A stretch of 14,930 nucleotides of DNA, taken from positions 1 to 14,930 of the forward strand of contig JAIVFH010000550.1 in the NCBI GenBank assembly GCA_025765595.1. The letters are read 5' to 3'. Made by a program: the position numbers and the translations under genes. Below, piece after piece: positions 1-8,039 of this stretch. Below the pieces are notes generated by a model, which was not told the origin of the DNA, searched no databases, and saw only the letters and a program-made list of their open reading frames with translations. The stretch comes from Obelidium mucronatum. Taxonomy: Eukaryota; Chytridiomycota; Chytridiomycetes; Chytridiales; Chytriomycetaceae. How positions within the stretch are numbered: position 1 is the stretch's first letter; every line of letters starts with the position of its first letter.

Positions 1-769
1 TCCAGATAAATCAAAACGCGTTGCTTCAGACAAATATTCCAGACGTTCCAAAGAGTGGAAAACGCGGAAGAGACCAATTGTCACAAGCAACGGAGAATGG
101 AAATGGAAAGAAACAGAAAGGGAACAACTCACCAAGTTCAACGGGTGACGCAAAGAAAATCCTGAAATACTGTCCATTCCATGGGAAGAAAGACTGGCAA
201 CATCCTGAAAACGGTTGTTATTGGGCTAGCATATGCGATAAAATCAAAAGTGGTGAATCGCGCGATACTCACCAGTCGAATTGCCCATATGGTGAAAAGT
301 GCAAGACCGTATTTTCTAAAGACCAAAAGGCTAAATACGACGCAAAGCTGATAAAGCTGGAAATGGCGGAAAGATGGCACTCCAAAGAAGTCAAAGAAAA
401 TTTGAAATTCGCGAGAATTTGAAATTCGCGAAAGAATCCGATGAAGACTCCGAAAAGGAAGAGGCTAAATTGGAAGCTAGATTAGCGAAAATTAGAAGGG
501 AAAGAATTAAATCGTGTAGTGACAAGATGGAAATAGACCAACCATCAAAAGACAACAGCGACGATGATAATTCAGACTATAATCAGATGCGACGGAAGAT
601 GCATAAAGCAAAGTACAAGCAACAGTTGCCGAAAGACTTCAAGACTTATCAGAAAGTCAATCGCCAACTGAAAGTTCAAGTTCAGAACCCCAATCTGATG
701 GAGTCGGAAACTGGGGAGGAAATTCAAAAGTACATTTTCATGAAATGGAAATTGAAGAAACGCACCTGA
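1..769 (+). pseudogene. Element A gag (3' part), frame-broken
   Basis: Gag-type region. The frame starting at base 3 is open from the left edge, so the true start is outside. A zinc-knuckle-like motif, C-x2-H-x6-H-x4-C, lies at 171-218 with an H where canonical CCHC has its second C. Further Cys and His follow at about 225-295. The rest is lysine- and glutamate-rich, as expected for an RNA-binding and assembly protein. The first frame closes at 420-422, just inside a 17-bp tandem duplication (399-432). Coding then continues in another frame to a stop at 767-769. The downstream protease frame already reads sensibly from about 730. No N-terminal gag domain is visible. Confidence 0.7.
399..432 (+). 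repeat. 17-bp tandem duplication in gag A
   Basis: Two adjacent copies of a 17-base unit, aatttgaaattcgcgag (399-415) and aatttgaaattcgcgaa (416-432), differing only in the last base. Because 17 is not a multiple of three, the second copy shifts the reading frame. The shift is exactly the one that separates the two gag frames, so the duplication alone accounts for this break. Confidence 0.9.
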
Positions 770-2081
770 ATACAGCCAAAGAAATCATCGAAGACAGAGA
801 CGCAATGAAGATGGCGAATTCTGGAGAGAAGCCCAAACCCGCAAAGACCACCGCGGATACTGGAGCTCAGGTACATGGTTTTAGATTACCATTACCAAAA
901 GGAATTAAATTAATTTCTTACCAGACCGTTGAAGACCGCTCAGTGACAGGAATTGGAGGCACAAAGGAACCAATTCAGGCCATCGCTCAACTGATGCAAA
1001 CAATCAACGGTAAGAAATTTAGAATAGAGAATGGAAGAATAATTAATACCTTGACTGAAAACTTATTCTCCATTGGGACAATGCTAGATTCCCAAGGCGG
1101 CATTGTGTACACAGACAAGAACAAGATGTATTATGGCGAAGCGCCATATACGAAAATGGTTTTAATCGCGAGAAGAGAAACAGGGGGAGAATATGACGTA
1201 ATCTCACCTGAACGCGTAGAAAAGCCGAAGACCTTGTTTGAAATCTTGGACCAGAACAGCGCGAAATTGATGAAAGCCGCGCTGGAAGAACCAACCGCCG
1301 TAGAAAATGAAAGTGGTAAGATTAATGAAGATATAGACACACCCGAATACTTCATTAAAGAAAATTCTTCCTTACCCACAGTGGAGGAGTTAACTGAAGA
1401 CCTTAAGAACCTTGCGACAGCTAGCCGCAAACCAGTTGAAGTAAGCATTGATCACGCTTTAGACGCAACTGCAGGCCATCTAATACACCAATTGAAGCAG
1501 GTGATTGACGATGGTGCGAAGGAAGATGCAACCGCAGCATCGGAATTCGGGATAGCCACATGGGTGTCAGACGAAGTCGCTAAGAAAATAGAAAATCTAA
1601 AGACAGTAATTGTAAATAGCGATTTAAGATTTAGAATAGCTTCACTTATCAAAAGTTTGACTTAAGACCAACAATCGCAAACAGGAACAAGAAGAACAAA
1701 GACTTCTGAAGAAAGAGAGATTGCCCAGAGCGGCAAGATTAGAGAAAAGGCAAGAAAAGTCAATTGGAATGAATTCCATGAGATTGCTCACCTCTCAAAT
1801 CAGCTCTTGAAAGATTCCATAAACGCGAAGATGGTGGTGGGGGTCGAAATTGATAAGTCAAAGAAGGCTAATTCGACAACGAAATCGAATAAAGTGTCTT
1901 TGGAAAACTGTAATAGAAAAGAATGTGTTAGTTGTGCCCTAGGAAAAGCACATAGAGAAAAGATTTACAGTCGCGGTGAAGGCAAAGCAACGCGAATAGG
2001 CGAAAGAGTTCACATAGATAGCATAAAATTACCTTGCGAATCTTTGAACCGAGAAGAATGGGCTGTGCTCATTAGACATGT
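745..2081 (+). pseudogene. Element A protease and integrase N-terminal part
   Basis: One frame runs from about 730 to 2105, interrupted by a TAA at 1663-1665. The protease active site is DTGA, with its Asp codon at 856, followed after about 75 residues by LFSIGTMLDSQGG, the copia-type protease C-terminal pattern. After the TAA the same frame continues with HEIAH and later CVSCALGKAH, the His/Cys pairs of the zinc-binding GAG-pre-integrase region, then HIDSI, the start of the integrase core with its first catalytic Asp. Entry from gag needs a frame change near the A-run at 727-730. The exit frame near 2060-2062 also differs by one base from the one that resumes after the insertion at 2082. The stop may come from a C-to-T change in a Gln codon (inference). 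Confidence 0.85.
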
Positions 2082-2550
2082 GCCGGATTTTACCGGCGAT
2101 CGATAGATCGATAATAAATGATAAAAAGCGGTTTCTTTATTGCGTGTTTTAGAGAGATTTAGCGCAATGCGCTTTGTTGCAAAAACATCGATGTCGGTCA
2201 ACCAAAAAAAAAAAAGGAACAACGGAGAATCGAACACAGTCCCTTGCCTGCTCCTAAGCGACGCTTCAGCAAAGTCAGCCAATCGTGTTTATTTATTTTC
2301 GAGAAAAACAAATAAAATGTAGAGACATTTTCCAATATTTTCAAGTGTAACAACCATCCTCACTAATAACTTACGAAAATAAATGGAAAATAAACCGGAA
2401 AACTTAAACACAAGCTTATATTTAATTCTTTGCTCATAATAAAAATTTAGTTTGAAATGAAGTGCCTGACCCAACCCCAACTCTCCCAGTAGCTTGGAAA
2501 CTTACTGAAATCATAGCTAGGGATGCTGGGGACTGTTGTGGTTGTTGATT
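2082..2550. mobile_element. Left half of the insertion, GACATGT-flanked, contains tRNA-like sequence
   Basis: The seven bases GACATGT occur at 2075-2081 and again at 2551-2557, so this 469-bp part could be a separate insertion with a 7-bp duplication. It contains the minus-strand tRNA-like stretch at 2216-2282 and otherwise AT-rich sequence without a coding frame I would support. Splitting the insert here is my inference. Confidence 0.35.
2216..2282 (-). pseudogene. tRNA-like sequence (degenerate) with downstream T-run
   Basis: On the minus strand a B-box-like GTTCGATTC (2227-2235) lies about 27 bases after an A-box-like TTGCTGAAGCG (2262-2272), close to the spacing in tRNA genes. Just downstream on that strand is a run of 12 T (2204-2215), which would act as a Pol III terminator or is the tail of a retroposed copy. 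The acceptor and T stems pair poorly, so it is not a working tRNA. It is probably a tRNA-derived SINE or a tRNA relic. Confidence 0.45.
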
Positions 2551-2589
2551 GACATGTTTTTTTTTTTCAATCGAGAGATATCGCTTTGT

Positions 2590-2606
2590 CACGATAATTT
2601 ATCGTG
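2590..2606. repeat. Perfect palindrome CACGATAA-t-TTATCGTG
   Basis: Seventeen bases with perfect 8-bp arms around a single central base, inside the AT-rich insertion in element A. Confidence 0.85.
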
Positions 2607-2688
2607 TGGTTATAGTCAAATAAAGTGAATTATGATAAATTGTTATTTATTGCTATAAAACTCTATAAATATCGATGAGAATACCGTG

Positions 2689-2760
2689 ATTTAGCGATAA
2701 TTACGGTAAACCGATATCCAACGATCATCGATAGTTGAACATCGATGATAATCGCTAAAT
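2689..2760. repeat. Nested hairpin at right end of the insertion
   Basis: Outer arms ATTTAGCGAT (2689-2698) and ATCGCTAAAT (2751-2760) are perfect inverted repeats. Inside them ATCATCGAT (2724-2732) and ATCGATGAT (2741-2749) form a second perfect 9-bp stem with an 8-base loop. A further pair, TACCGT (2682-2687) and ACGGTA (2703-2708), overlaps the left arm. This fits a foldback-type element end. Confidence 0.8.
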
Positions 2761-2773
2761 AAAAAAAAACGGC

Positions 2774-3960
2774 ACATGTCTATTGTAGATGAATTTTCGA
2801 GATACGCGGTAATCAGATTTTGCCGCGGAAAAGGAGACACAACAGAAACTATAATAGAAGAATTGTTAAGATGGGAAGAGAAACACGAAATGCACATCAG
2901 AGAAATTAGAAGTGATGAAGGCAAAGAAATCGTGAATAAAGAATTAAGAGAAGCGTTCGCCCGAAACGAACGAAGGCCACTCTCAACCCAATTCACTCCT
3001 AGCCCACCTCATACAAAAGAAATGAACGGACTAGTCGAAAGACTGGTTAGAACAATGAAAGACTGCGTAATTACAATGTTAATTCACTCACGTCTGACAA
3101 AAGTTCTCGTCAAAGAAGCCGCAACGACGTTCATAAATTATAGAAATCAATTAGTACATAAACAGGCTGGTTACCCAGAAGTGGGGAAGTACTCACCATA
3201 TTATTTATGGGAAGGAAAACCTGCAAGAATAAACAGGGAATTACCGTTTGGATGCCAAGTGACAATATTCCAGGACCACGACCAACGAGACACAGTTTGG
3301 AGTGACCGTGGAGTACCTGGAATATATTTGGGGTTAGAAGGAAACTCAATATACAGAGTTTATGACCTCACGTCGCGTAGAATAACCAAGGCGTTTAACG
3401 TCGTGGGTCATCCAGATAGATTTCCGGGTCTAATTAGAAAATTAGATAATAGATTAGAAGGAATAGCGGACCCGCTAAGCCACTACCCACCTGTTCACGC
3501 ACCGCTCTCCCAGAAGGAAGTGGAGGAAATATGGCGTGATGAGAAAACAGATGTGGAAGAAATGATAGAAGATACAAACATACCAGAAACGCGTTATAAT
3601 CTTAGACCGAGACCGCTGAGAGAAGGAATTCCAGAATCAACGAGTACTACGATTCAGGGGAGGAATGAAGATGAGAGTCTTTCACCCGAAGTAGGAAACA
3701 CTGAAATAAAAGAATTGGAAAAGACTCACAATGGAATCGAAAGTACAGTTGAAGAGAAAATAGACGAAACTGTAAAAGACATAGTGGAGTTAGCACCAGA
3801 ATTAGTAATCCCACACCCAAAAGACATAGAATGGGAAGATGGGGATATAAATCTAAGCGAAGACGAAGAGAACTCAACTGTTGGGGACTCTGACTTCGAA
3901 GACAATCTTGCTGAAGGCGAAACAGCAAGAATACCGCTAGAACCAGAAAATATCAGATAA
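2774..3960 (+). pseudogene. Element A integrase catalytic core and IN-RT linker
   Basis: Resumes after the insertion with VDEFSRYAVIRF, typical of the copia integrase core, which joins the cDNA ends to host DNA in the nucleus. The second catalytic Asp is in RSDEG (codon 2914) and the Glu in NGLVER (codon 3037), giving 40 residues between them instead of the usual 35. The last third (about 3500-3960) is a glutamate- and aspartate-rich linker of low complexity, as is common between integrase and RT. The frame ends at 3958-3960. One extra A in the run 3947-3950 would explain this, since the next frame then follows without a gap. The first catalytic Asp lies before the insertion. Confidence 0.88.
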
Positions 3961-3961
3961 A

Positions 3962-5206
3962 ATCCAAATGGTCCAATGGGATCCTGAAGGATTAGAAGAA
4001 GTATTATATAAATGGGGAATAACCAGAAGATTAAAGGCAAAAGGCGAAAGTGAGAAACTTAGAGCGTTTATGCTGACAGTCCAGAATAAGATCGAGAGAG
4101 ATATTCCTGAGAACAAAGGTTTTAGACAGAAACTCGAAAAGAGAATAAATCACAAAGTCAAGAAAAGAAACGTACTTAGAATAAGAGCGTTCTTGACAGA
4201 CCCTGTGATGAGACCAATAGTTGAGAACGCGATCGCCGAGTCGGTACAACCGTTCAAAGAGACAAATCCTTTCCCTGACGAAAAGATCATGATTGATGAT
4301 TTAGAACCTGTCCCTCAATCATTGAATCAGGCGAAGAAGTCTAAATATTGGTTAAAATGGCTAGAGGCGATGAAGCTAGAGATGAACTCACACTATGAGA
4401 TGAAAACCTTCGGATATATAAAACAATCACAGGTTCCTGACGGAAAACGCCTGCTGAGAAGCAAGTGGGTGTTCGACTACAAGCTAGACATGGCGAACGG
4501 TTGTTTGCTGAAGTTTAAAGCTAGATTAGTCGCAGTCGGATCATCCCAAGAGTACGGGACAGACTATACAGAGACTTACGCTCCTGTAATCAGAAAAGAG
4601 TCATTGCGGGTGATGATCGCTATGTCAGAACTGTATGACTGGCACATCGCGCAACTTGACGTTTCAGTCGCTTTTCTTTATGGCGATCTGAAAGAAAGAA
4701 ACTTTATGCGAGCACCAGAAATGTTCCCGCAGTATGGACCTGATGGAGAAAGCCTAGTATGCGAAATATTTAGATCGTTATACGGGTTACATCAGTCTGC
4801 GAAAGAATGGAATGATGTGCTTACAGCGTTAAAGGAGAACGGTTATAACCAAAGTCAAAAAGATTTATGTTTATTTCACAAATACGATAAAGAAACAAAA
4901 GTATTCGTATTAGTTTATGTTGACGATTTCTTGTTGATGTCTTCGAGTAAAGAAATACTCAAAGAACTAAAAGAAACAATTGGAAAGCGATTCAACATAA
5001 AAGACCTCGGAGATGCAAAACACGTAATTGGGATGCACTACGAAAAGATTAATAATAAGAAATACAACGGCTCTTGGATTGGTCAATCCGAGTACTGCCG
5101 CGAACTATTATTAAAGATGAACATGTGGAATAAAACAGTAAACGGTAAAACCGTACCTATAGAAATAAAGAAAACTCCGATGTCTCCAGGATGGGAGCAC
5201 GACTGA
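3962..5206 (+). pseudogene. Element A reverse transcriptase
   Basis: Copia RT (RVT_2 type), which copies element RNA into cDNA in the virus-like particle. Visible blocks in order: KWVFDYK, FKARLVAVGSSQ, YAPVIRKESLR, QLDVSVAFLYGD with the first catalytic Asp, SLYGLHQSAKEW (canonical YGLKQ), and YVDDFLLM with the catalytic Asp pair (4916-4927). The fingers-palm region is complete. The frame stops at 5204-5206 shortly before RNase H. An extra G near 5189-5190 would account for this, because the following frame continues with no missing segment. The first clear codons are near 3962. The ATG at 3968 is internal to a polyprotein, not a real start. Confidence 0.9.
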
Positions 5207-6047
5207 GAAAAGTAAACTCCTAAGTAAGGAGAAGAACTCAGAATATAGGTCAGCGGTGATGAGCTTAATGTACTTAGCTGGACACACGCGACCCGATATA
5301 GTGTTTGCAGTCCATGTACTATCGCAGTATCAGAATGATGCATGCGAAGAAGACTGGAAGGCACTGCTACACTTGTGCAGGTATCTGAGAGGAACATATG
5401 ATTATGGGATTTTCTATCGAAAGTCAAAGAATCCACCAATCTTATTTCCGACAGATGAATCGCTAGATCAATGGTTGCAGATGGAGTTTGGCGATATCAT
5501 TGGATACGCAGACGCCAGTTTTGCGATGTCAAAGGGAAGAAAATCCAGATCAGGATACCTCTTCATGATGTCGTCAGTGATCGTATCTTGGTATAGTAAG
5601 AAACAGTCAGTAGTAGCGCTGTCTTCAACAGAAGCGGAGTTTTACTCACTGTCTGAGGCAATAAAGGAAGCCCTCTGGTACAGACACGTACTGGAGGAGA
5701 TCGGCTACCCGATAGAAAAGCCTACAGTAATAAATCAAGATAATAAGTCAACGATTGCAGTGGCAACGAACCCAAAGCACCATGCGATGATGAAGCACAT
5801 TGACATTAGAGGCAATTTTATTCGTGATCATTTAAAGAAAAAGGCCGTTGAGTTGATATATTGCCCAACAGAAGACATGATCGCGGATATAATGACTAAA
5901 GCGCTGCCAGCGACGCAGCACAGAAAGATAGTCTCTCTAATGGGCATGAGGTCCCTCGCAGACTTACAGTTAAGAAGTCCGATTTCGAGCTTTCACAGAA
6001 CGCAAGTTCTGAGATCGTCCTATAGTTATTGTTTTTATCCTTTATAG
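5190..6047 (+). pseudogene. Element A RNase H and pol C-terminus
   Basis: Begins with the RT-RNase H connection (SAVMSLMYLAGHTRPDI, a copia hallmark) and covers RNase H, which removes the RNA strand during cDNA synthesis. Catalytic acids are visible in GYADAS, SSTEAE, NQDNKS and DIMTKAL, and KHIDIR is also conserved. The domain is uninterrupted, and a TAG at 6045-6047 closes the polyprotein after a short tail that no longer resembles the family and may itself be shifted. The frame opens well before 5256, so no separate start codon is implied. Confidence 0.9.
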
Positions 6048-6206
6048 ACGAAGAGTAGAGGTTTTTCGATAGACTATAGATTGAGTTTTAGGAGTTGGGT
6101 CGTACCCATCGTGGCTGACGCCTGTTTTTCGATCTCCTGAGAGGAGACTCCTAGAATGAGATAGAGCGAAATTAGAAAGCTCTGACGGTGTATCGATATT
6201 CACCTT
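6048..6206 (+). other. Element A 3' untranslated stretch with small hairpin
   Basis: Noncoding sequence between the pol stop and the polypurine tract. It contains a perfect short hairpin, TCTCCT-gag-AGGAGA (6133-6147), with an outer partner TAGGAG near 6090 and CTCCTA at 6148-6153. No frame here is convincing. Confidence 0.5.
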
Positions 6207-6215
6207 GAGGGGAGG
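6207..6215 (+). promoter_or_regulatory. Polypurine tract of element A
   Basis: GAGGGGAGG directly precedes TGTTGA. This is the plus-strand primer site of LTR retrotransposons and fixes the left edge of the 3' LTR. Confidence 0.75.
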
Positions 6216-6410
6216 TGTTGAAGGTAGATAACCTTTATTGATATACAAGCTTAGAATTCGAGACACGTCAACGTCAAGTTTATTACGTAAGAAAACACAA
6301 GAAAACACCAAGTCTACCTGAGCTTCAGTTCCATCTTTGTAACCGTAAACCACTGGAGAACAAGCGAATTAGTAATCAAGACGCGAGGTGGGAAAGGGGA
6401 CAAAATGGAA
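6216..6410 (+). repeat. Putative 3' LTR of element A (right end unresolved)
   Basis: Starts TGTTGA immediately after the polypurine tract, as expected for a copia LTR. The partner LTR lies outside the window, so the right edge cannot be fixed and the end given is only nominal. It contains a perfect 10-bp tandem repeat, AAGAAAACAC (6289-6298 and 6299-6308). Element B's coding region begins within about 250 bp. Confidence 0.5.
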
Positions 6411-6439
6411 TATAAAAGTGAAACAACCTGAAACGGGGT

Positions 6440-6446
6440 TATAAAA
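6440..6446 (+). promoter_or_regulatory. TATA-like box ahead of element B gag
   Basis: TATAAAA about 25 bases upstream of the first ATG candidate (6470). It could be the promoter in a remnant of B's 5' LTR. The position is so close to the ATG that this is only suggestive. Confidence 0.35.
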
Positions 6447-6489
6447 GGAGGTGTACGTTCTAATAATAAATGACTGATAGTTCCCAGAA

Positions 6490-8039
6490 ATGAATTACAA
6501 CTCACCTCCAGTGCAGAATAAAGGACCCGAAGACGCAGGGTCCAACACGGCACTCAATGGCAAACCCTCTGGGTCAATGCTGTTTGTCACTCTGACGCTT
6601 CTAACGCTGATGTGCGTGAGTTTGTTGCGGAGATCTCTGATCTTGTAACGTCGCACCTAGCCATCTACTCTGATGAAATCCATCACAGGGTTTTATTGGA
6701 TCACTGCATCAGTAAGATGACTCTGTCTCCTCCTTCTCAAAAGGAGTTTGCTGGGTTTCTCCAGAACATTGCTTCTACAGGTACCCGCTCTTTTGAACCC
6801 CTCTTGGTTCTTGGTCCACTACCTCCAGGTGCCCCTGCTGGCGCTGCTGCACCATTGGTTCCAGGTCCAAACCACTATGGGATGGCCGTTGCCAACTTTG
6901 TGTCGGCTTTGCAAAATGCCTCGGCTGTCATGGCTAAGAACATGTCTTTGACTAAGGTCGCTGACAAGGGAAGAGCCAAGGCCAGGGCCGCACAGACTGG
7001 TAAAGCTACGGGGGAAAAGATCTGCTCCAAGCATGGAAAGGGTTCCCATGACGATTCTCAGTGCCGCCTTCAGAACAAGGACCCCAAGTGGTCTTCCAAC
7101 AAGGCTGGCAAGCGTCCTGCTGGAATCTGTCACGTGTGCCAATCTAAAACCCACACCAAGATTGCTGATTGTCCTGTTGTTCAAAAGACAATGCAGGCTG
7201 CGACTGGGTCTGGTTCTGGCTCCGCTTCGGCCAAGAAAGCTTCTTTCTCTGAAGACGCTGACGTTGATATGGACAGCGCACCAACTGTTTCTGCGACTGA
7301 ACGCGCCGCCGCCGCTCGTGCTCTCCTCAATGAGGCTCTGGGTGACCCACCTACCTTGAATGCAGCTGGGCACATGGTTTATCTGAACAACCACAATAGC
7401 TCCGCTGGATCCACTTACCGTGAAAAGCGCCGCTGTATCCTTGACTCTGGTGCCTCGCGCTGGATGAGTCCATACGAGGATGACTTTGTCACTCTTCAGC
7501 TCACCAATACTGGCGGAACTGTCACCATTGCGGACAACTCCACTGTTCCCATCAAGGGGTATGGTTCTGTCGTTATGTCTTTTGGAGCCTATGAGCATCA
7601 CATGGATGCACTGTACGTGCCAGGTCTCGCTGAGCCTCTTGGTTCTGTCTCTTGTCTCGTTGAGTCAACAGGTGGAGCTGTATCTTTCGCCAAAGGTGAG
7701 GTTTATCTTACTTTACGGAATGGCAAACGGTTTCTAATTGGTAATCGCGACGGGGATCTCTACTATCTTTGGCCATCAGGCGCTTCCAATACTGCCATGG
7801 AAACCAACAAAGGTAAACGTAAGCGAGATGTTTACTTTTCGGTTACTGATGAACCTACCTCTCTTATAGGTGACGATTCTGCCCCCAGGGGAGAAATTGC
7901 TCCGGACGTTGCTGTTGATGAAGTTGAGAAGGGCTTGGACGCTACTAAGGTAAAGTCTACAAAAGTCAAACCGGTTAGTGTACCTCAAACTAAACGTGAT
8001 TCACAAAACAGATTGCTGACGCGTAAACAGCACGTTTGA
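6490..8039 (+). pseudogene. Element B gag and protease
   Basis: The main frame is open from 6522 to a TGA at 8037-8039. The likely N-terminus is in other frames: ATG at 6470 gives MTDSSQK then a stop, and ATG at 6490 reads MNYNSPPVQNKGPEDAG before losing sense around 6570, so at least one frame change sits there. Gag has a Pro/Ala-rich stretch (about 6815-6880) and two zinc knuckles: C-x2-H-x4-H-x4-C at 7023-7064 and C-x2-C-x4-H-x5-C at 7128-7172. The aspartic protease has DSGAS (Asp codon 7443), then a glycine-rich flap region and LYVPGL, all typical of copia. The gag part is short for the family, so an N-terminal deletion is possible. Confidence 0.87.

Larger units (their letters stand above)
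2082..2773. mobile_element. 692-bp insertion in integrase A, flanked by ACATGT
   Basis: AT-rich noncoding sequence interrupts the integrase frame between its first catalytic Asp and VDEFSRY. The hexamer ACATGT stands directly on both sides (2076-2081 and 2774-2779), as expected for a target-site duplication. Taking out the insert plus one hexamer lets the downstream frame read back a few codons, although it is then one base off the upstream frame. The ends are GCCG and CGGC, a four-base terminal inverted repeat followed by weakly similar AT-rich sequence. No transposase frame is seen, so it is non-autonomous. A third ACATGT at 2552-2557, directly beside a T-run, suggests two insertions. The superfamily is not identifiable by eye. 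Confidence 0.75.
2558..2773. mobile_element. Right half of the insertion, T-run/A-run ended, hairpin-rich (MITE-like)
   Basis: This 216-bp AT-rich part starts with a T-run (2557-2567), ends with an A-run (2761-2769) plus CGGC, and is flanked by ACATGT at 2552-2557 and 2774-2779. It is crowded with ATCGAT, TATCG and CGATA motifs and several inverted repeats. It could be a small foldback or MITE-like element, or a minus-strand retroposed copy whose A-tail is the T-run. It has no coding capacity. Confidence 0.35.
1..6215 (+). mobile_element. Ty1/copia LTR retrotransposon A, internal region, 5' end outside window, decayed
   Basis: Domains run in copia order on the + strand: gag with a zinc-knuckle-like motif, aspartic protease (DTG), integrase (HxxxH, CxxC, then D and E residues), reverse transcriptase (YVDD) and RNase H (YADAS, SSTEAE, QDN). 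Integrase ahead of RT is what separates copia from gypsy elements. The body ends in a purine tract (6207-6215) followed by TGTTGA, the expected start of a 3' LTR. The coding strand is very purine-rich and uses AGA for most arginines, unlike element B. At least seven lesions break the reading frame, so it should not make a full polyprotein as read. The 5' LTR and gag start lie left of base 1. Confidence 0.93.

Noticed and set aside
727..745. Programmed ribosomal frameshift between gag and pol of element A
   Set aside because: No clear slippery heptamer or downstream structure, and the other frame breaks in the element look like random indels.
1131..1448. Minus-strand open frame inside protease A
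   Set aside because: Shadow of the purine-rich coding strand; its reverse complement naturally lacks stops.
2558..2773. CRISPR-like array from repeated CGAT motifs
   Set aside because: Repeats are short, irregular and palindromic, with no constant repeat or spacer length, in eukaryotic sequence.
6441..6450. ATAAAAGGAG shared with 11350-11359 as evidence for a 5' LTR of element B
   Set aside because: Only ten bases match and the flanks differ; chance is a sufficient explanation.
6819..7601. Long open frame on the minus strand (about 260 codons)
   Set aside because: Lies fully opposite element B gag-protease, whose zinc knuckles and DSGAS site are on the + strand; the minus product has no recognisable motif.
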